A stretch of DNA of 64,000 nucleotides, from positions 365,210-429,209 of the forward strand of contig NC_043990.1 in assembly GCF_902150065.1 (NCBI RefSeq). Direction: 5' to 3'. A program made the position numbers and the translations under genes. Source of the stretch: Myripristis murdjan (lineage: Eukaryota; Chordata; Actinopteri; Holocentriformes; Holocentridae). The notes below the pieces were generated by a model. It made no database searches, was not told where the DNA came from, and saw nothing but the letters and a program-made list of their open reading frames with translations. Positions 1 to 11,054 of this stretch are shown piece after piece; position 1 is the first letter of the stretch, and every line of letters starts with the position of its first letter.

Positions 1-28
1 GTGCAACATGTCTGGTTTCTCTCTGCAG

Positions 29-1713
29 AGCTGCGGTTCTCTGTCGGCGTCAGGAGCGTCTCCAGTCAAACACGAACCTCCTCGCACGCGAAGCCCAGCC
101 TCGACGTGGAGGAGTGGCAGGACAAGGCTCGCCCCGGCACCTCGACGAAGCCCGAGGACACAGAGCGCCCCCCGGTGTCCCCGGACGACCCCGCCCCCGA
201 GGACGACGGTGATGAAAATGACGAGGAGGAGGAGGGGTCCCCTCCCTGCTGCAAGGTGTGTGGAAAGTCTTTCGACAGGAAAGGCTTTCTGATGAAGCAC
301 GTGGAGAAGCACACCAAGGACGCCGAGTGTCTCTGCGGCCTCTGCGGCCAAAGTTTAGACTCCACTGACGCTCTGAGGCTCCACCTCCAAACCCACCGGG
401 ACGACAGCAGGACCTGCCCCATCTGCGGCAAGAAGTTCCCGTCCATCCGGGCACAGGAGACGCACCTGAGGCTGCACACAGGAGAGAAACCCTTCAGCTG
501 CCCCTTCTGCGACAAGGGCTTCAACCAGAAGGGCAACATGGTGACGCACATGAGAATCCACACAGCGGAGAAACCCTACAAGTGCAGAGTGTGTCGCAGG
601 GAGTTCAGCCACACCGGCTCGCTGGAGCGCCACATGAAGGCCCACGACGGCCAAACGCCGTTCAGCTGCAAAGTCTGCGGGAAAGACTTCGCCAAGAGCA
701 CCGAGCTGAGGAAACACAGCCAGAGCCACGCTGCTGAGCCCAGGGACGAGCCCCGCGGCAGGAACAAGCGCAAGAAGCCCGGCCTGGCGCCGTCCCACTT
801 CTGTAAAGTGTGCGGCAGCGGCTTCCACAACAAGGGCAACTTCCTGAGGCACGCCGAGACGCATCTGAACGACACAGAGGCGCGTTGCGGCGTGTGCGGG
901 GAGCAGGCGGAGTCGGCAGAGAGCCTGAAACTTCACATACAGAGCCACAGAGAAACCAGCAGGATCTGCGACGTGTGCGGCATCAGCTTCCGTGACATGG
1001 AGATCCACATGAGGATCCACACGGGCCAGAAGCCGTTCAGCTGCAAGGACTGTGGGAAGCACTTCCCCCGGAAAGGCTCACTGGAGCGCCACATGAAGCT
1101 GCACGCCGGTGAGAGGCCGTACATCTGCGAGTTCTGCGGGAAAACGTTCATCGAAAACACTGTTCTGAAAAGACACATCAAGAGCCACACAGGGGAGAAG
1201 CCGCGGATTTACTCGTGTGATGTGTGCGGCAAAAAGTTCACCATGAGCCAGCACCTGGATGTGCACAAAAGGATCCACACCGGGGAGAAACCCTACACCT
1301 GCAGGGTCTGCGGCAAGAACTTCCGGCAGATCGGCAACCTGGACTCGCACATGAGGATCCACACAGGCGAGAAGCCGTTCATTTGCAGCCTCTGCGGGAA
1401 GCGCTTTCGCCAAAAGGTTTCCCTGGAGACGCACGAGAGGTTCCACAAGAAGGAGAAACCGTACGGCTGCCACCTCTGCCAGAAGGGCTTCGTCCAGAAG
1501 ATCGACCTGAAGAGACACATGCTGACTCACACAGGGGAGAAACCCTACAGCTGTAAAGTGTGCGGGAAGAGGTACCAGGAGAAGAGATCCTTGGACTCGC
1601 ACATGAAAGTTCACACGGGCGAGCGAGGTGGGAAGGAGGCAGCGGCGGCGGCGGCAGCGGCAGTGAGCCTCAAGCGGCACGACGGTCCTCACACAGACTT
1701 CATCCAGTTGTAA
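29..1713 (+). CDS. C2H2 zinc-finger protein, last exon (16 fingers), 5' partial
   Basis: The frame is open from the window edge, but a pyrimidine tract ending in CTGCAG at 23-28 marks a splice acceptor, so I start the exon at 29; upstream exons lie outside the window. An acidic linker (DDGDENDEEEEG) precedes 16 C-x2-C-x12-H-x3-H fingers, many joined by TGEKP linkers, so sequence-specific DNA binding in the nucleus is the expected role. Finger 9 (969-1020) is three residues short between its Cys and His pairs and lacks the usual hydrophobic-core Leu spacing. Fingers 1-3 and 7-9 look like a duplicated module (see findings). After finger 16 comes a run of nine Ala (about 1642-1665), then a short tail and a TAA stop. 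Target and orthologue are not recognised. The finger family is certain; the exact start is inferred. Confidence 0.93.
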
Positions 1714-2297
1714 ACTCACTCAGCTGATTTTATTTTTTTCGAGGGAGGGCGAAACTTTTAACCACGCAGATTTCGTATAAGTATTTCACTGTTGTGAGTT
1801 TATGTGTTCTATTGATCCAAAGGTTTTAATTTTTTAATTTATACTCGTGTGTCAACATTAGGGTTAGATAGAGAGATAATTTATTGTCCTCCATCAAGGT
1901 CAATGAAGGAACATTCAGTCAGTCAAACTATAAACCACTCATCAGTCCCGATCATTTGGTCCAATATTCAGGATATGAATATTGGACCAAATAATGATAT
2001 GAAAACCAGTCAGGCTCCACCTCTCCATCTGAAAGACAGCAGGACAAAAGTGAGTGGGCGGGGCCTTGTTTCTGATCACATGGTTCCAGTTTTCCTCTCC
2101 CTTTTCAGTGGATTTGTCTGTAATTCAGTTTGACAGACAGACAGAAGAGGCTCTAAGGTTCCAGTTTTCATTTCAGTTTAACAGGATTTACGCTCACAAA
2201 CATCTGGACTGTTCAGATCTGATCCAGCGGTGCCGACCTGACCTGTACATACTGATGGGGATGTGCACGGATACCCAGTTAGCAGGTTTACCAGTTG
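1714..2297. other. 3' flank of the 16-finger gene, no gene seen
   Basis: AT-rich sequence after the TAA stop, probably the 3' UTR and intergenic DNA. I found no clear AATAAA close to the stop and no coding region. Confidence 0.5.
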
Positions 2298-2305
2298 TTT
2301 TAAAT

Positions 2306-2502
2306 CAGTGGTGCCCAACCCAGTCCTCGAGGGCCCCCCGTCCTGCAGGTTTTGGTTTCAGCTCTGCTCTTTCACACCTGATCCAATTAAGGGTTTCATG
2401 CTGACTGGTTGAAACAGATCTACCTGAACAGGCTGTGCATGAAGGTGCATGGGCCTTAATTGTAGGACAGGGGGCCCTTGAGGACTGGGTTGGGCACCAC
2501 TG
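2306..2502. mobile_element. hAT-type MITE, 197 bp
   Basis: The ends are inverted repeats: CAGTGGTGCCCAACCCAGTC at the left and its complement, ending in GGGCACCACTG, at the right. The flanks are an 8-bp near-duplication, ttttaaat (2298-2305) and ttttgaat (2503-2510). An 8-bp target duplication with CAGTGG-type ends is the hallmark of hAT elements. There is no coding capacity, so it is a non-autonomous copy. Confidence 0.8.
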
Positions 2503-2718
2503 TTTTGAATGAACCAGATATTAAAAATGGTTAAGCTGTAAATCAACATTTTTTAAAATAATATTTTAAATTAATTTTATAGAATGAATGTGTGAAAATG
2601 TTTAAGAAAGTGAAAAAATGAGGTTAGAGTGAATCAGCACGGTCTAATGATGCTACGCTACGTTAGCATCTAGAACATTTCCCACTGAGGCAGAATGAAG
2701 AGAAGAAGAAGAGGCTCG

Positions 2719-3937
2719 CCCTGCCTTCCAAAACACATACTGGTACTTTTTCCTTTTAGTATGTACTGCAGCTGCCCTTACAAAGTATGCAGTGTAGTAT
2801 GCAGTATGCATGTGTATGCATACTATTGGGACACACTCCATCCGTCCTCCCTGAGCTCCGCCCCTCTCGCTCACTTCCTCCTCCGTCTGTAGCTCCACAT
2901 TTGAATGTTGTTGTCAAAATGGCGGAGCTGTTTCATACTGCGCTGTCCTCTGTCTGATTTCTGATCTGCTGCCTTCCTGTCACTGAGTGAGTTTTGTGCG
3001 ATATGTGTGTTTTGTTGTCATCTGTATGTGGGCGTGGCAAAACAGTCCAGGGTTTTCCCTGCCTTATAATTTCTTAGGCGCACCGCCTAGACGTTTTCAC
3101 CGATCGCCGAGATCAAATGAATGAGGAAAGGGGGAAAAAACGGACATTGATATATTCAATCTGCGGCTCCTTTAGGAATCTGTTGTTGATGCTAGCTTGG
3201 ATTGTCCGGAGGGAGTTAGGCGGGCACTGGGCCGTACGTCATGAAATACTGACAACGGAATTAACCAATCACTGCAGAGAATAGTTTCTGCTTGAACGCT
3301 GAGAGGACGGCTTTCAGCCGCGACACATCCGCTGTAGGCTCGGCGGAGGTGGAATGTATGAATCGCCTAGCGCGAAAAACACAAGCGCTCGCAAATACCA
3401 GTGATCCATTGGCCATTTGGGTGACTTGTGTGAAGCGTGCAGATTAGCCAAATAAAACAGAATCTATTTTTAACGCTGAATTTGGCGTAACAGCTGCACC
3501 AGCACGGCACGAGCCAAAGGGCAGAGAAACTCTCCTACAGCAGCGCACTGACATAGATTGTGTAACAAAGTGAAGAGGTGCCACTCCGCTGTATTTTCAC
3601 TGGCTAACAGCAGCACACTGGCTTAGCTTGTCTATTCAGAGAAGAGGTATCACTTCGGCTTATTTTTCAATCACAGATTGAAAAATAAGCGCCTAAGACC
3701 TAAAATTGGCCAGGGAAAATCCTGCAGTCAGTGTGACGTAACGTCCGCTGTGCAAAGGATTGTGGGTCAGAATGGCCAGAGCAGCATGCTGACATGCAGA
3801 CTGTGAAACCTGACCGGATGTAGTAGAACATCCTGGTACTCTTGGCATACTGCATCTGACACACTATGTACTGGGGCATACTAAATCTTTTTTTTCCCTA
3901 CTAAATAGTATGATAGTTTGAGTATTGGAACGCAGGG
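2719..3937. mobile_element. TIR element with CCCTGCGTTCC ends, copy A, split by a nested insertion
   Basis: This is the most diverged of four copies of one family in the window (others 38658-39216, 48787-49254, 49310-49452). The left end reads CCCTGCCTTCC and the right end GGAACGCAGGG. Shared internal blocks include the stretch around GTACTGCAGCTGCCCTTAC and a block around GGATTGTGGGTCAGAATGG. Its middle is interrupted at 3048-3724 by another element. Flanking trinucleotides (tcg and cat) do not match, in keeping with age. No transposase is seen. Confidence 0.75.
3048..3724. mobile_element. Nested TIR element (677 bp) inside copy A
   Basis: The ends are inverted repeats: CAGGGTTTTCCCTG at the left and CAGGGAAAATCCTG at the right, continuing inward as an imperfect match around TTAGGCGC. 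The host element reads cagtc on both sides (3043-3047 and 3725-3729), which is the likely target duplication; copies B and C read straight through this site. Part of it (about 3550-3690) recurs inverted in the protease intron at about 27230-27390. The superfamily is not certain; hAT is a possibility. Confidence 0.7.
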
Positions 3938-4084
3938 CATCAGCTTCCATCAGCTGATCAGCCCTGTCCAATCAGAGGACAGACAGTAAATGCCCAAATT
4001 GTCTCCAAATTTCTGAGAATAAAGTTGTAAATGAAAAAACTCACAAATTTATGAGAAAAACTTGAAACCCCTGAGATTATAAAG

Positions 4085-4590
4085 TCACAAATTTACATGC
4101 AATTTTTTTTTTTTTTTTTTTTTAAACCAAAGAACCTCAGCAGATTCTACTCTGACATGGGATTCAGGAACAAGGAGATCCTGCTGATCTGAGCCCAGAA
4201 TCAGCAGATTGTTTGAATCGGCCCAAGTCACAGCAACAGATGCTGAGGAGGAGGTTGTGAACCTCATACACACACAGTGTCACTTCATCAACTCCACTTG
4301 TATAATCTAATCTAATCTAATCTAATCTAATCTAATCCAGTCCAGCTGTTGTGTCATAAAGTTTTCTCTCCTGCTGCCTATAACGCTCAGCTTTTCTTGT
4401 TGTCACGGTAACAGAGGTGTTCATTCACTTCTGTGTTTGGCATTGAGCTCATAGTTAGTGCTGCACTTTACTGACAGCTGTTTCCACTCTTCTGTCCCCC
4501 CTCACTGTATGTAAATAGGTGAGGACAAAAAACTAGAAACCCCTCTCAGTGTAATGCAGTCCAGTAGCAGACCTCTGCAAACTACAACCT
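4085..4590. repeat. Dispersed repeats and simple repeats
   Basis: Contains a poly-T run (about 4107-4125) and a block at 4130-4262 that recurs inverted at about 15566-15696. A (TAATC)n run at about 4300-4336 is followed by a block at about 4341-4590 that recurs inverted at about 34316-34545. The two recurring blocks are old interspersed repeats that I cannot assign to a family. No gene. Confidence 0.55.
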
Positions 4591-5733
4591 CAGTAACAAA
4601 CACAGAATTAAAGGGACACATTCTGCACAATGTCAGTACAAACTGAACATGACTGCAGGAGCTGCAGCACCAGTTTGGTCCAGCAGGTGTTGCCTTTGTG
4701 TTTTGGGTGTTCACTCAGGTGTCAGGTGCAGTGTGTTGGCCTCCAGGTGAGGTGAACTCTGTTGCTGTAAGTCTTTGGCCTGATGGATATTTATGATCAG
4801 TGATTATGTAAACACACTGAAGATGATAAACGGTGAGCAGTGAACATGAGACCTGACAGCTGCACCTGATGACGGGACCTGGAGTTTATAATAATAATAC
4901 ATTTACCCCCAAATTATCCCAAAATATTTAAACTAAAAAGAAATAAAGTGAATTTCCAGATTTCCCAAAAAATTTCTTGTAAATTTGTGACTCTCTCGTT
5001 ATTTCTCTCTCTCTTATTTTTTGTCTCCTAATTTTTTTTCTCCTAAATTTACCACTTTAATCTCAGTTTTTTTCCTGTAAATTTACAAATTTAATCTTGA
5101 AAATCCCCCCCTTGTTATCTGTTCTGCACATCCCTAGTAAATAAATCATTTAATAATGATAAATATAGTTTTCTTGTATTTTTTTGGCTTTCAGATGTCA
5201 GGGTATTTTTGTGGTCATTTTCTGTTTTGTTTTGGGTTTTTTTTTTTTTTTTTTTTTTTTGCTAATATAATGTTAATTAAACATTGTCATTTCAAAGCAT
5301 TTGATTGGTTTGTGTTGGTATTTCTGAAACAACAAATTTACTGCAGATGATTGTCGGCTCTAAATCTGGGAGATTAGTGTCCTGGATTACGGATCAGTAT
5401 CACGATCAGCCCTCAATAATTAATAAATAATTAATAAATAAGTAATAAATAATTAACACCCCCTCACCTGCTGTTATATTAATGTGATTTAACGTTACAT
5501 TCATATTTTTTGTAAAAAAAAAAAAAAAAATCAGGTGAATTTGTTCAGGTTTCAACCAGAATTAAGTGACACAAGCCTACTGATTTATTTTTATCTAAAA
5601 AAAAAAACAAAAAAACTCCTGAATGCTTCATCCTTCCACCTGTATATGTATATCTATATATGTGTGTGTGTGTGTGTGTACACGCTATATATATGACACT
5701 GTATACATGTACTGTGTATACTGCATATATATA
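4591..5733. other. AT-rich spacer, no gene
   Basis: Long A and T runs (5228-5260, 5514-5530) and a short TG/TA microsatellite at about 5640-5700. I see no coding or structured feature. Confidence 0.5.
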
Positions 5734-6412
5734 CACTACTCAGAAAAAGTTAGGGATATTTGGCTTTTGGGTGAAATTTATGGAAAATATAAAAAGTTCA
5801 CGCTACAGTGATATTATATCATGAAAGTAGGGCATTTAGGTAGAAGCATACACTGGTGATTTCCTCATCTCAAACTATTTACTGAAACAAAAGCCAACAA
5901 CAGTGGTGGGTATACCACAACAAAAAATGTCATTATATATCATTAGGGAACGGCTGCTGGAGACTGGGGTACCTCAAATGGAGTGGCCTGCACTTTCTCA
6001 GACCTGAATCCCATAGAAAACCTATGGGATCAGCTGAGTGGCCGTGTAGAGGCTCGGAGCTCTGTACCCCAGAACCTCAATGTCCTGAGGGCCGCCCTTC
6101 AAGAAGAGTGGGATGCCATGCCTCAGCAGACAATAAGTCGACTTGTGAACAGCATGAGACGTCGTTGTCAAGCTGTAATTGATGCTCAAGGGCACATGAC
6201 AAGTTATTGACACTGACATTTTTTGTTGTGGTATATCCACCACTGTTGTTGGCTTTTGTTTCAAGAAATTGTTTGAGATGAGGAAATCACCAGTGTATGC
6301 TTCTACTTAAATGCCCTACTTTCATGATATAATATCACTGTAGCGTGAACTTTTTATATTTTCCATAAATTTCACCTAAAAGCCAAATATCCCTAACTTT
6401 TTGTGAGTAGTG
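5734..6412 (+). mobile_element. Tc1/mariner element, internally deleted, copy 1
   Basis: The ends begin CACTACTCA and finish TGAGTAGTG, flanked by TA on both sides (5732-5733, 6413-6414), the classic Tc1 target duplication. The inverted repeats are long, about 200 bp, and include AGTTAGGGATATTTGGCTTT. Between them only the C-terminal part of the transposase remains. A second copy lies at 40851-41558 in the opposite coding direction. Confidence 0.9.
5983..6210 (+). pseudogene. Tc1-like transposase, C-terminal fragment
   Basis: Encodes the end of a DD34E transposase: LNPIENLWDQLSGRVEAR, whose Glu in PIENLWD is the third catalytic acid, followed by the conserved tail to a stop. The two catalytic Asp residues and the DNA-binding half are missing, so it cannot be active. 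The homologous fragment on copy 2 extends slightly further upstream. Confidence 0.85.
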
Positions 6413-8270
6413 TATGATAAATTTACCACTTGAAGCTCAGAAAATGCTGGATAACAGACATGAAGGTTGACAAGCCATGCTGGATTGAGAATTTAAGATT
6501 TCCCAAAATGAGATAAGGACTCCTTAAGTCAGTCAGGAGTCGCCTCTGGAATACCAAAGCGGGAAAAGTCCTGCCTTACCTGGACAGGTAAGACAGGAAG
6601 TTGATGTCCCGCGACCGCAGGTGAGGGATGGAGCTGCTGCTGGTAGGTATCCCAGTCATGTTCGGCTTCTTCTCTCTGCAGTCGGGATGTGAGCAACGAC
6701 TCGTTTCCATGGCGGTTAGACAGGAGTTAGTCCAAATGAAGACAACAGTCCAAACAGAGCATATTTTGATTTATGAGAACAACCTTTTTTTAAGTGTAAA
6801 GTGTATAAAAGCCCTCACCCAACTATAATCCTAAAGTTACCCAAGTGGGTTTATCTTGTCCAGAACTCCAGTGGAATCCCTAATAACAGTGAGCACCAGC
6901 TGCACCCACAATAACAGTGTTGACCAGGCACGTCACGCGTCGTTTCGAAAGCACAGCATTTAGTTTCAACACACCTTCAGTCGTATTACAGAACTCCTCC
7001 TTTACAGCTGCCTGCTTATTCCAGATGTGCTTCATATCAGGGAGACCAGTGGACTGAGGTCAAACCCTCAGAACGACATTTAGTCTTTACTGTCCTGCAC
7101 GAAATGTGTTTTCACAGCCTGTACAACGGAACACACAGCCCAACACACATACACACACACACACACACACCTGCATCACACACTCACATGAGCCTGAGCC
7201 AGGCCAAGTCATGAGGAAGTGCCTGCAGCCTCGGAGCAACAGGAGGAGCAGCAGCATCTTCTCTCTCTGGGTTTCCTCTCCAGGTGAAGCTGAGAGTCTC
7301 TTGGATCTGATGTGGATGTGACTCAACAGGTAAAGAGCCGACCAGGTCTCAGTAGAAATGTTTTTTTTTTTTTTTTTCTCTCTCAGAACTGGAAGACTTC
7401 AGGTCAGACTGGGAGCACAAGCTGGTGGGAGGGTCTGTCAACATGGGATTTATATGTTTTACTGATTGAAATATTCATTGAGCCATCATGTTCAGTGTTA
7501 CTGTCTGACACTGAGGACAAAATCAACTTTGTCTAAAAATGTTTAAAATGTGGTTGTTAGTTTTTGAATCTGTGTTCAAAGTCAGTGTCAGGTAGATTAT
7601 TAATCTGAACTCATTTCAGTGGTGAAAGAAAACAGGAAACTACCAGTGTGACAGTTTGGATCTGTTTGACTGAAGTTCCCCGTTTCTGCTGTTGACTCAC
7701 CAGGAGAGATAAAACAATTTACCCTTTTATCATCTGCGATTTCACCACCGACCCTTTGAAACACGAGCAAATGAACTTGATTTATTTCCAAAAACAAACA
7801 AACATCAGAAAAATAGCAAAAGAATTACCAGAACATTAGCAAAGCAATTAGTAAAACAAATAGACAATCATTTATAACTATTATGAATACACATTTAAAC
7901 TTCAAGTTATTGCCTCCAGAAATGCAGTGAATGTTGCTGAGAGGCTGAAATGAGAGCTTTGTAAAGGTCAGTAGTTTCCAGTCCGTGTGTGAAGAGTCCC
8001 AGAGGATTCAAAGTCCTCTGCAGATGAAGCTGCTCAGTGGGTTTGATGTAAAGGGCGGCTGCTCTGAGTGTTACGTCCACTCTGTATATGTGACATGGTG
8101 CTGACAGGAAGACAGCACACATCCTGTCATGGAAAGCTTGTTGTCATCAATCAGCCGCTGTGTTTGTGTCAAGGTGTCGGCTCGGCTATGGATGTGTGTG
8201 AGGAGAGAGAGGAGGGGCTCCCTGCCTCTGAAAGCACTCTGTCTGGGGAACATGACAGCCAGACCAAAGC
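6413..8270. other. Spacer with microsatellite, no recognised gene
   Basis: Holds a (CA)n run at about 7147-7172 and a poly-T at 7361-7378. I searched both strands for family motifs and splice-bounded exons and saw none that I could support. Confidence 0.45.
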
Positions 8271-8480
8271 TACACTCTAAAAACACTTTGGTTATTTTTT
8301 TTTAACCCAATTCCTGCGTTACTTGTGTTGGGTTACATTTCTGGGTTATTTTTCCAGAGCCATAACCATTTCTTGGGTTATAAGGATTTTATTTTGACCC
8401 AATTTGTGGGTTTTTCGAGTTGGGTAATATTTCTGGGTTATTTTTTCTGAGAGAAACCCATTGTTGGGTCAGAGACTTGG
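8271..8480. repeat. Degenerate repeat of TGGGTTATTTTT type
   Basis: Starts with acactctaaaaaca and then repeats variants of tgggttattttt and aacccaa several times. The pattern resembles non-coding interspersed repeats common in fish. Only one end is clear. Confidence 0.4.
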
Positions 8481-9025
8481 GTTTGATTGATTGATTGCTT
8501 ATTGATTGATTGACTGAATACTTTACGAAGCACTTCGGCTTTTGGCTCCAAAACGCTGGTCCTACGTCGCACTGTGAGAGAGGTTCAGAGACGCCCGTTG
8601 TCACGGTCTTAAGAGCAAAGACAGCCTGGGACGAAAGACTGACAGTGTCAGAAATTTGGGATAACCATCTCACAGTGAGACAGCTCCTACGACCACCGTC
8701 CACTAACCCGGTGTTTCTCAAATGGGGTTACGCGTACCCCTGGGGGTACTTGGAGGAACTCCAGGGGGTACTTGAGATTTTTTAAAATTATACAACACGT
8801 AGATTCGACCGAGCAATCTGATTGGTCAATCAGAGGTTTAGAATGTGCTCAAATGAGCATGACAGCACGGCTAGCCTTGCGCAAATAAAAAAATACTGAA
8901 TCAATCACTAAAAATATTACTGCGCCTATATTTTATTGTACGAGTCTGTGTGGTTTCCATGGCAACATGAAAAGTTTCACTCAAACCCGCATCAAAAGCC
9001 GCTGTCAGCTTTGTTCGCCTGCATA

Positions 9026-9376
9026 ATGAACCATTTGGTTGTCAGTTTTGATTTATTTGGCGACCTAAGTTTGGATAAATGGCTGAACGAGGAAGACAAG
9101 ACAGAAGAGAAAAAGGAGAGATACGCGAGAGTGACGAGTGAAGAGCTGGATCAGCTGGAGAGGTCAGGAAATGAAGCCGGTACGGCCCGGTCAACGTCTT
9201 GGGCCATCAAATGTCTCCAAGACTACCTGACAAACACCGGGCAAACAGCTGATTTCTCACCTGTAAGGAAAGAAGAGCTGAACAAGATCCTCCGTGAATT
9301 TTATGGAGCTTTAATTTCTATAATAAAGAGAATGAAATGCCTCAGAGGATTCAGCACCACGGACAGTACCTGCTGA
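9026..9376 (+). CDS. 116-aa ORF resembling the N-terminal part of Crypton/KIAA1958-like proteins
   Basis: The ORF begins MNHLVVSFDLFGDLSLDKW and carries an SWAIKCLQDYLTNTGQTADF ... ELNKILREFYGAL block. This resembles the helical N-terminal part of Crypton-type tyrosine-recombinase-derived proteins (KIAA1958, QRICH1 and ZMYM kin), a weak recognition from memory. The catalytic recombinase region is absent: the frame runs into the 33-bp minisatellite and stops in its first unit. The 17438-17788 copy differs at 8 of 116 residues. It is either a truncated transposon gene or a mobilised gene fragment. Expression is unknown. Confidence 0.45.
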   Translation: MNHLVVSFDLFGDLSLDKWLNEEDKTEEKKERYARVTSEELDQLERSGNEAGTARSTSWAIKCLQDYLTNTGQTADFSPVRKEELNKILREFYGALISIIKRMKCLRGFSTTDSTC

Positions 9377-9637
9377 GGCGGATTCAGCACCATGGACAGT
9401 ACCTGCTGAGACAGATTCAGCACCACGGACAGTACCTGCTGAGGCAGATTCAGCACCATGGACAGTACCTGCTGAGGCAGATTCAGCACCATGGACAGTA
9501 CCTGCTGAGGCAGATTCAGCACCACGGACAGTACCTGCTGAGGCAGATTCAGCACCATGGACAGTACCTGCTGAGGCAGATTCAGCACCACGGACAGTAC
9601 CTGCTGAGGCAGATTCAGCACCATGGACAGTACCTGT
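9342..9637. repeat. 33-bp minisatellite, nine units
   Basis: Units read cagattcagcaccayggac followed by agtacctgctgagg, 33 bp each, with a C/T variant at one CpG and otherwise almost no change. Because 33 is a multiple of three, several frames stay open on both strands, which produces false ORFs. The second copy at 17754-17884 has four units. Confidence 0.9.
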
Positions 9638-9804
9638 AAGATTTTCCACGGAGATGTGCGGCTCTGTTCTTGTTTGTTATCAGTTATTAATTATCCTATT
9701 AATCGTTATTAATTTGTTAGTCTTTATGAGTTTCCTGGGCCAAAGATTTAATTAATTTGTCAATTTGTTTGCATCTGTACATTGAAATGAACATTTAATA
9801 AATC

Positions 9805-10490
9805 AACACATCTGTGAAAACTGTGGTCTTTATTTCAGAGGTAAATTGATAACAGCCTGAAAAGGTGATTCTATAACTCTGTTCAGCCTTAATGTGACTG
9901 CTTACTGTCCTTACTTTTGCTGCTTAGCCACATTAATCTGAGCTGACGTTAAATTGGAGTGACACACCCCCAGCTGAAATAAAACATCTGCCGGTGACTT
10001 TATGAAAAGACAGATGTTTGCCGACACTGGAAAACAGTAGCCCATATTTAAATATAACTGTTCATATAAGTTGGTTGTAGATACGTTTGGTGAAGTGCAT
10101 TAATGTAGAGTCCACGGCTTCACCTTGACTGACTCACCTTGTCTGTTAGACAGAAACAATGGACCAATCAGGATCAAGTATTCAACATAGCCATGCAATA
10201 ATGTGCATATGCAGGTCAGGCAGAGATGCAAACAAACTGTAAAATTATTAGATTAAGATTGGTAAAGAGTGCATTAGGACTTGTTAAGGGCTCAAACCTC
10301 AAAGTTTAGGACGTGCGTTTTACTGCAAAACGATGACCTGATCCCACCTCTGGCAGTGACTGACAGCATTTGAAAGAGAGGAAAAGGAAAAAGGAAAGAC
10401 TGAAAAAAATGAAAATGTATTTGCATGTTTATGGTTGGGTCTCCTCTTGAATGATTGGCTGTCATGGAGTGTCGCTTGTTTACTGTGTCA
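9805..10490. other. Spacer, no gene
   Basis: Moderately AT-rich DNA with nothing that I can assign. Confidence 0.45.
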
Positions 10491-10508
10491 ACTAATGAAG
10501 TGTTTCCC

Positions 10509-10727
10509 TCAAACAGTGCAGCAGACTAGTTTCCCTCGTGTGGACTGAGCCACGTCTTTGCTGCATGTGAACACAAACTTTGCACTCAGATGCTTTTCCA
10601 TCTGTGGGACCTGAGTGTTTCTGCTGCTGCACATCGAGCATCGGGTGGGTTTCTCTCCTGTGTGGATTCTCATGGATAACTTCATGTTGCTCTTTGAAGA
10701 CAAATATTTTACCACAGATCAAACAAC
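10509..10727 (-). pseudogene. Orphaned zinc-finger remnant of gene A
   Basis: On the minus strand this reads CLICGKIFVFK, shifts frame, then continues SNMKLSMRIHTGEKPTRCSM and decays further (MEKHLSAKFV). It begins exactly where a MITE (10728-11054) ends and is the downstream continuation of the finger that gene A breaks off. It was therefore part of the gene A array before the insertion and has since lost its frame. Confidence in its zinc-finger origin is high. Confidence 0.82.
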
Positions 10728-11054
10728 TAGGGCTGCACAATTAATTGAAATTGTATCAAAACACAATTTGGAGAAGTACAATTTCCAAATGGCAGCTGCA
10801 GTTTTTTGATAAATGTGACAGTACATCATAATACATGGAGTATTTTAGGGGTACATAAAAAAGATGATGATTTGGTGCAGACCCCAGCTACACTGACTTG
10901 AAAGAAAGATGCTGCCAACCTCCTTTTACTATTTTTTTTTTTTAATTTATGATGCAAAATGATCACTCCCAATAAAATCACACACATCACACTTACATTA
11001 TCTGTCAAAACAAGTGCAACATAATTTTTTGTTTAACAATAACATGTAGTCCTA
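10728..11054. mobile_element. hAT-like MITE inserted in the finger array of gene A
   Basis: The left end is TAGGGCTGCAC and the right end, read inverted, TAGGACTACAT. The 8-bp flanks are caaacaac (10720-10727) and tgagcagc (11055-11062); both derive by transitions from cgagcagc, the sequence found at this position in intact fingers. The element supplies the TAG stop of gene A (11052-11054) and, on the minus strand, an ATTAAA at 10941-10946 that could serve as a poly(A) signal. No coding capacity. Confidence 0.75.

Larger units (their letters stand above)
8709..9804 (+). mobile_element. Crypton-like ORF repeat unit, copy 1
   Basis: Shares nearly its whole length with 17123-18220. It starts with GTGTTTCTCAAATGGGG followed by a GTACCCCTGGGGGTAC palindrome, and ends near AATAAATCA where the two copies stop matching. 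Inside are a short ORF (9026-9376) and a 33-bp minisatellite with nine units. The 5' end resembles a hAT terminus, but no matching 3' terminus was seen, so the mode of spread is unresolved. Confidence 0.6.

Noticed and set aside
9342-9637. CRISPR-like direct repeats (also 50112-50225 and 57705-57930)
   Set aside because: Units are contiguous with no unique spacers, there are no cas genes, and the context is vertebrate.
9301-9649. Repeat-encoded frames on both strands (MVLNLPQQVLS units)
   Set aside because: The 33-bp unit is divisible by three and lacks stops in these frames; an artefact of the minisatellite.
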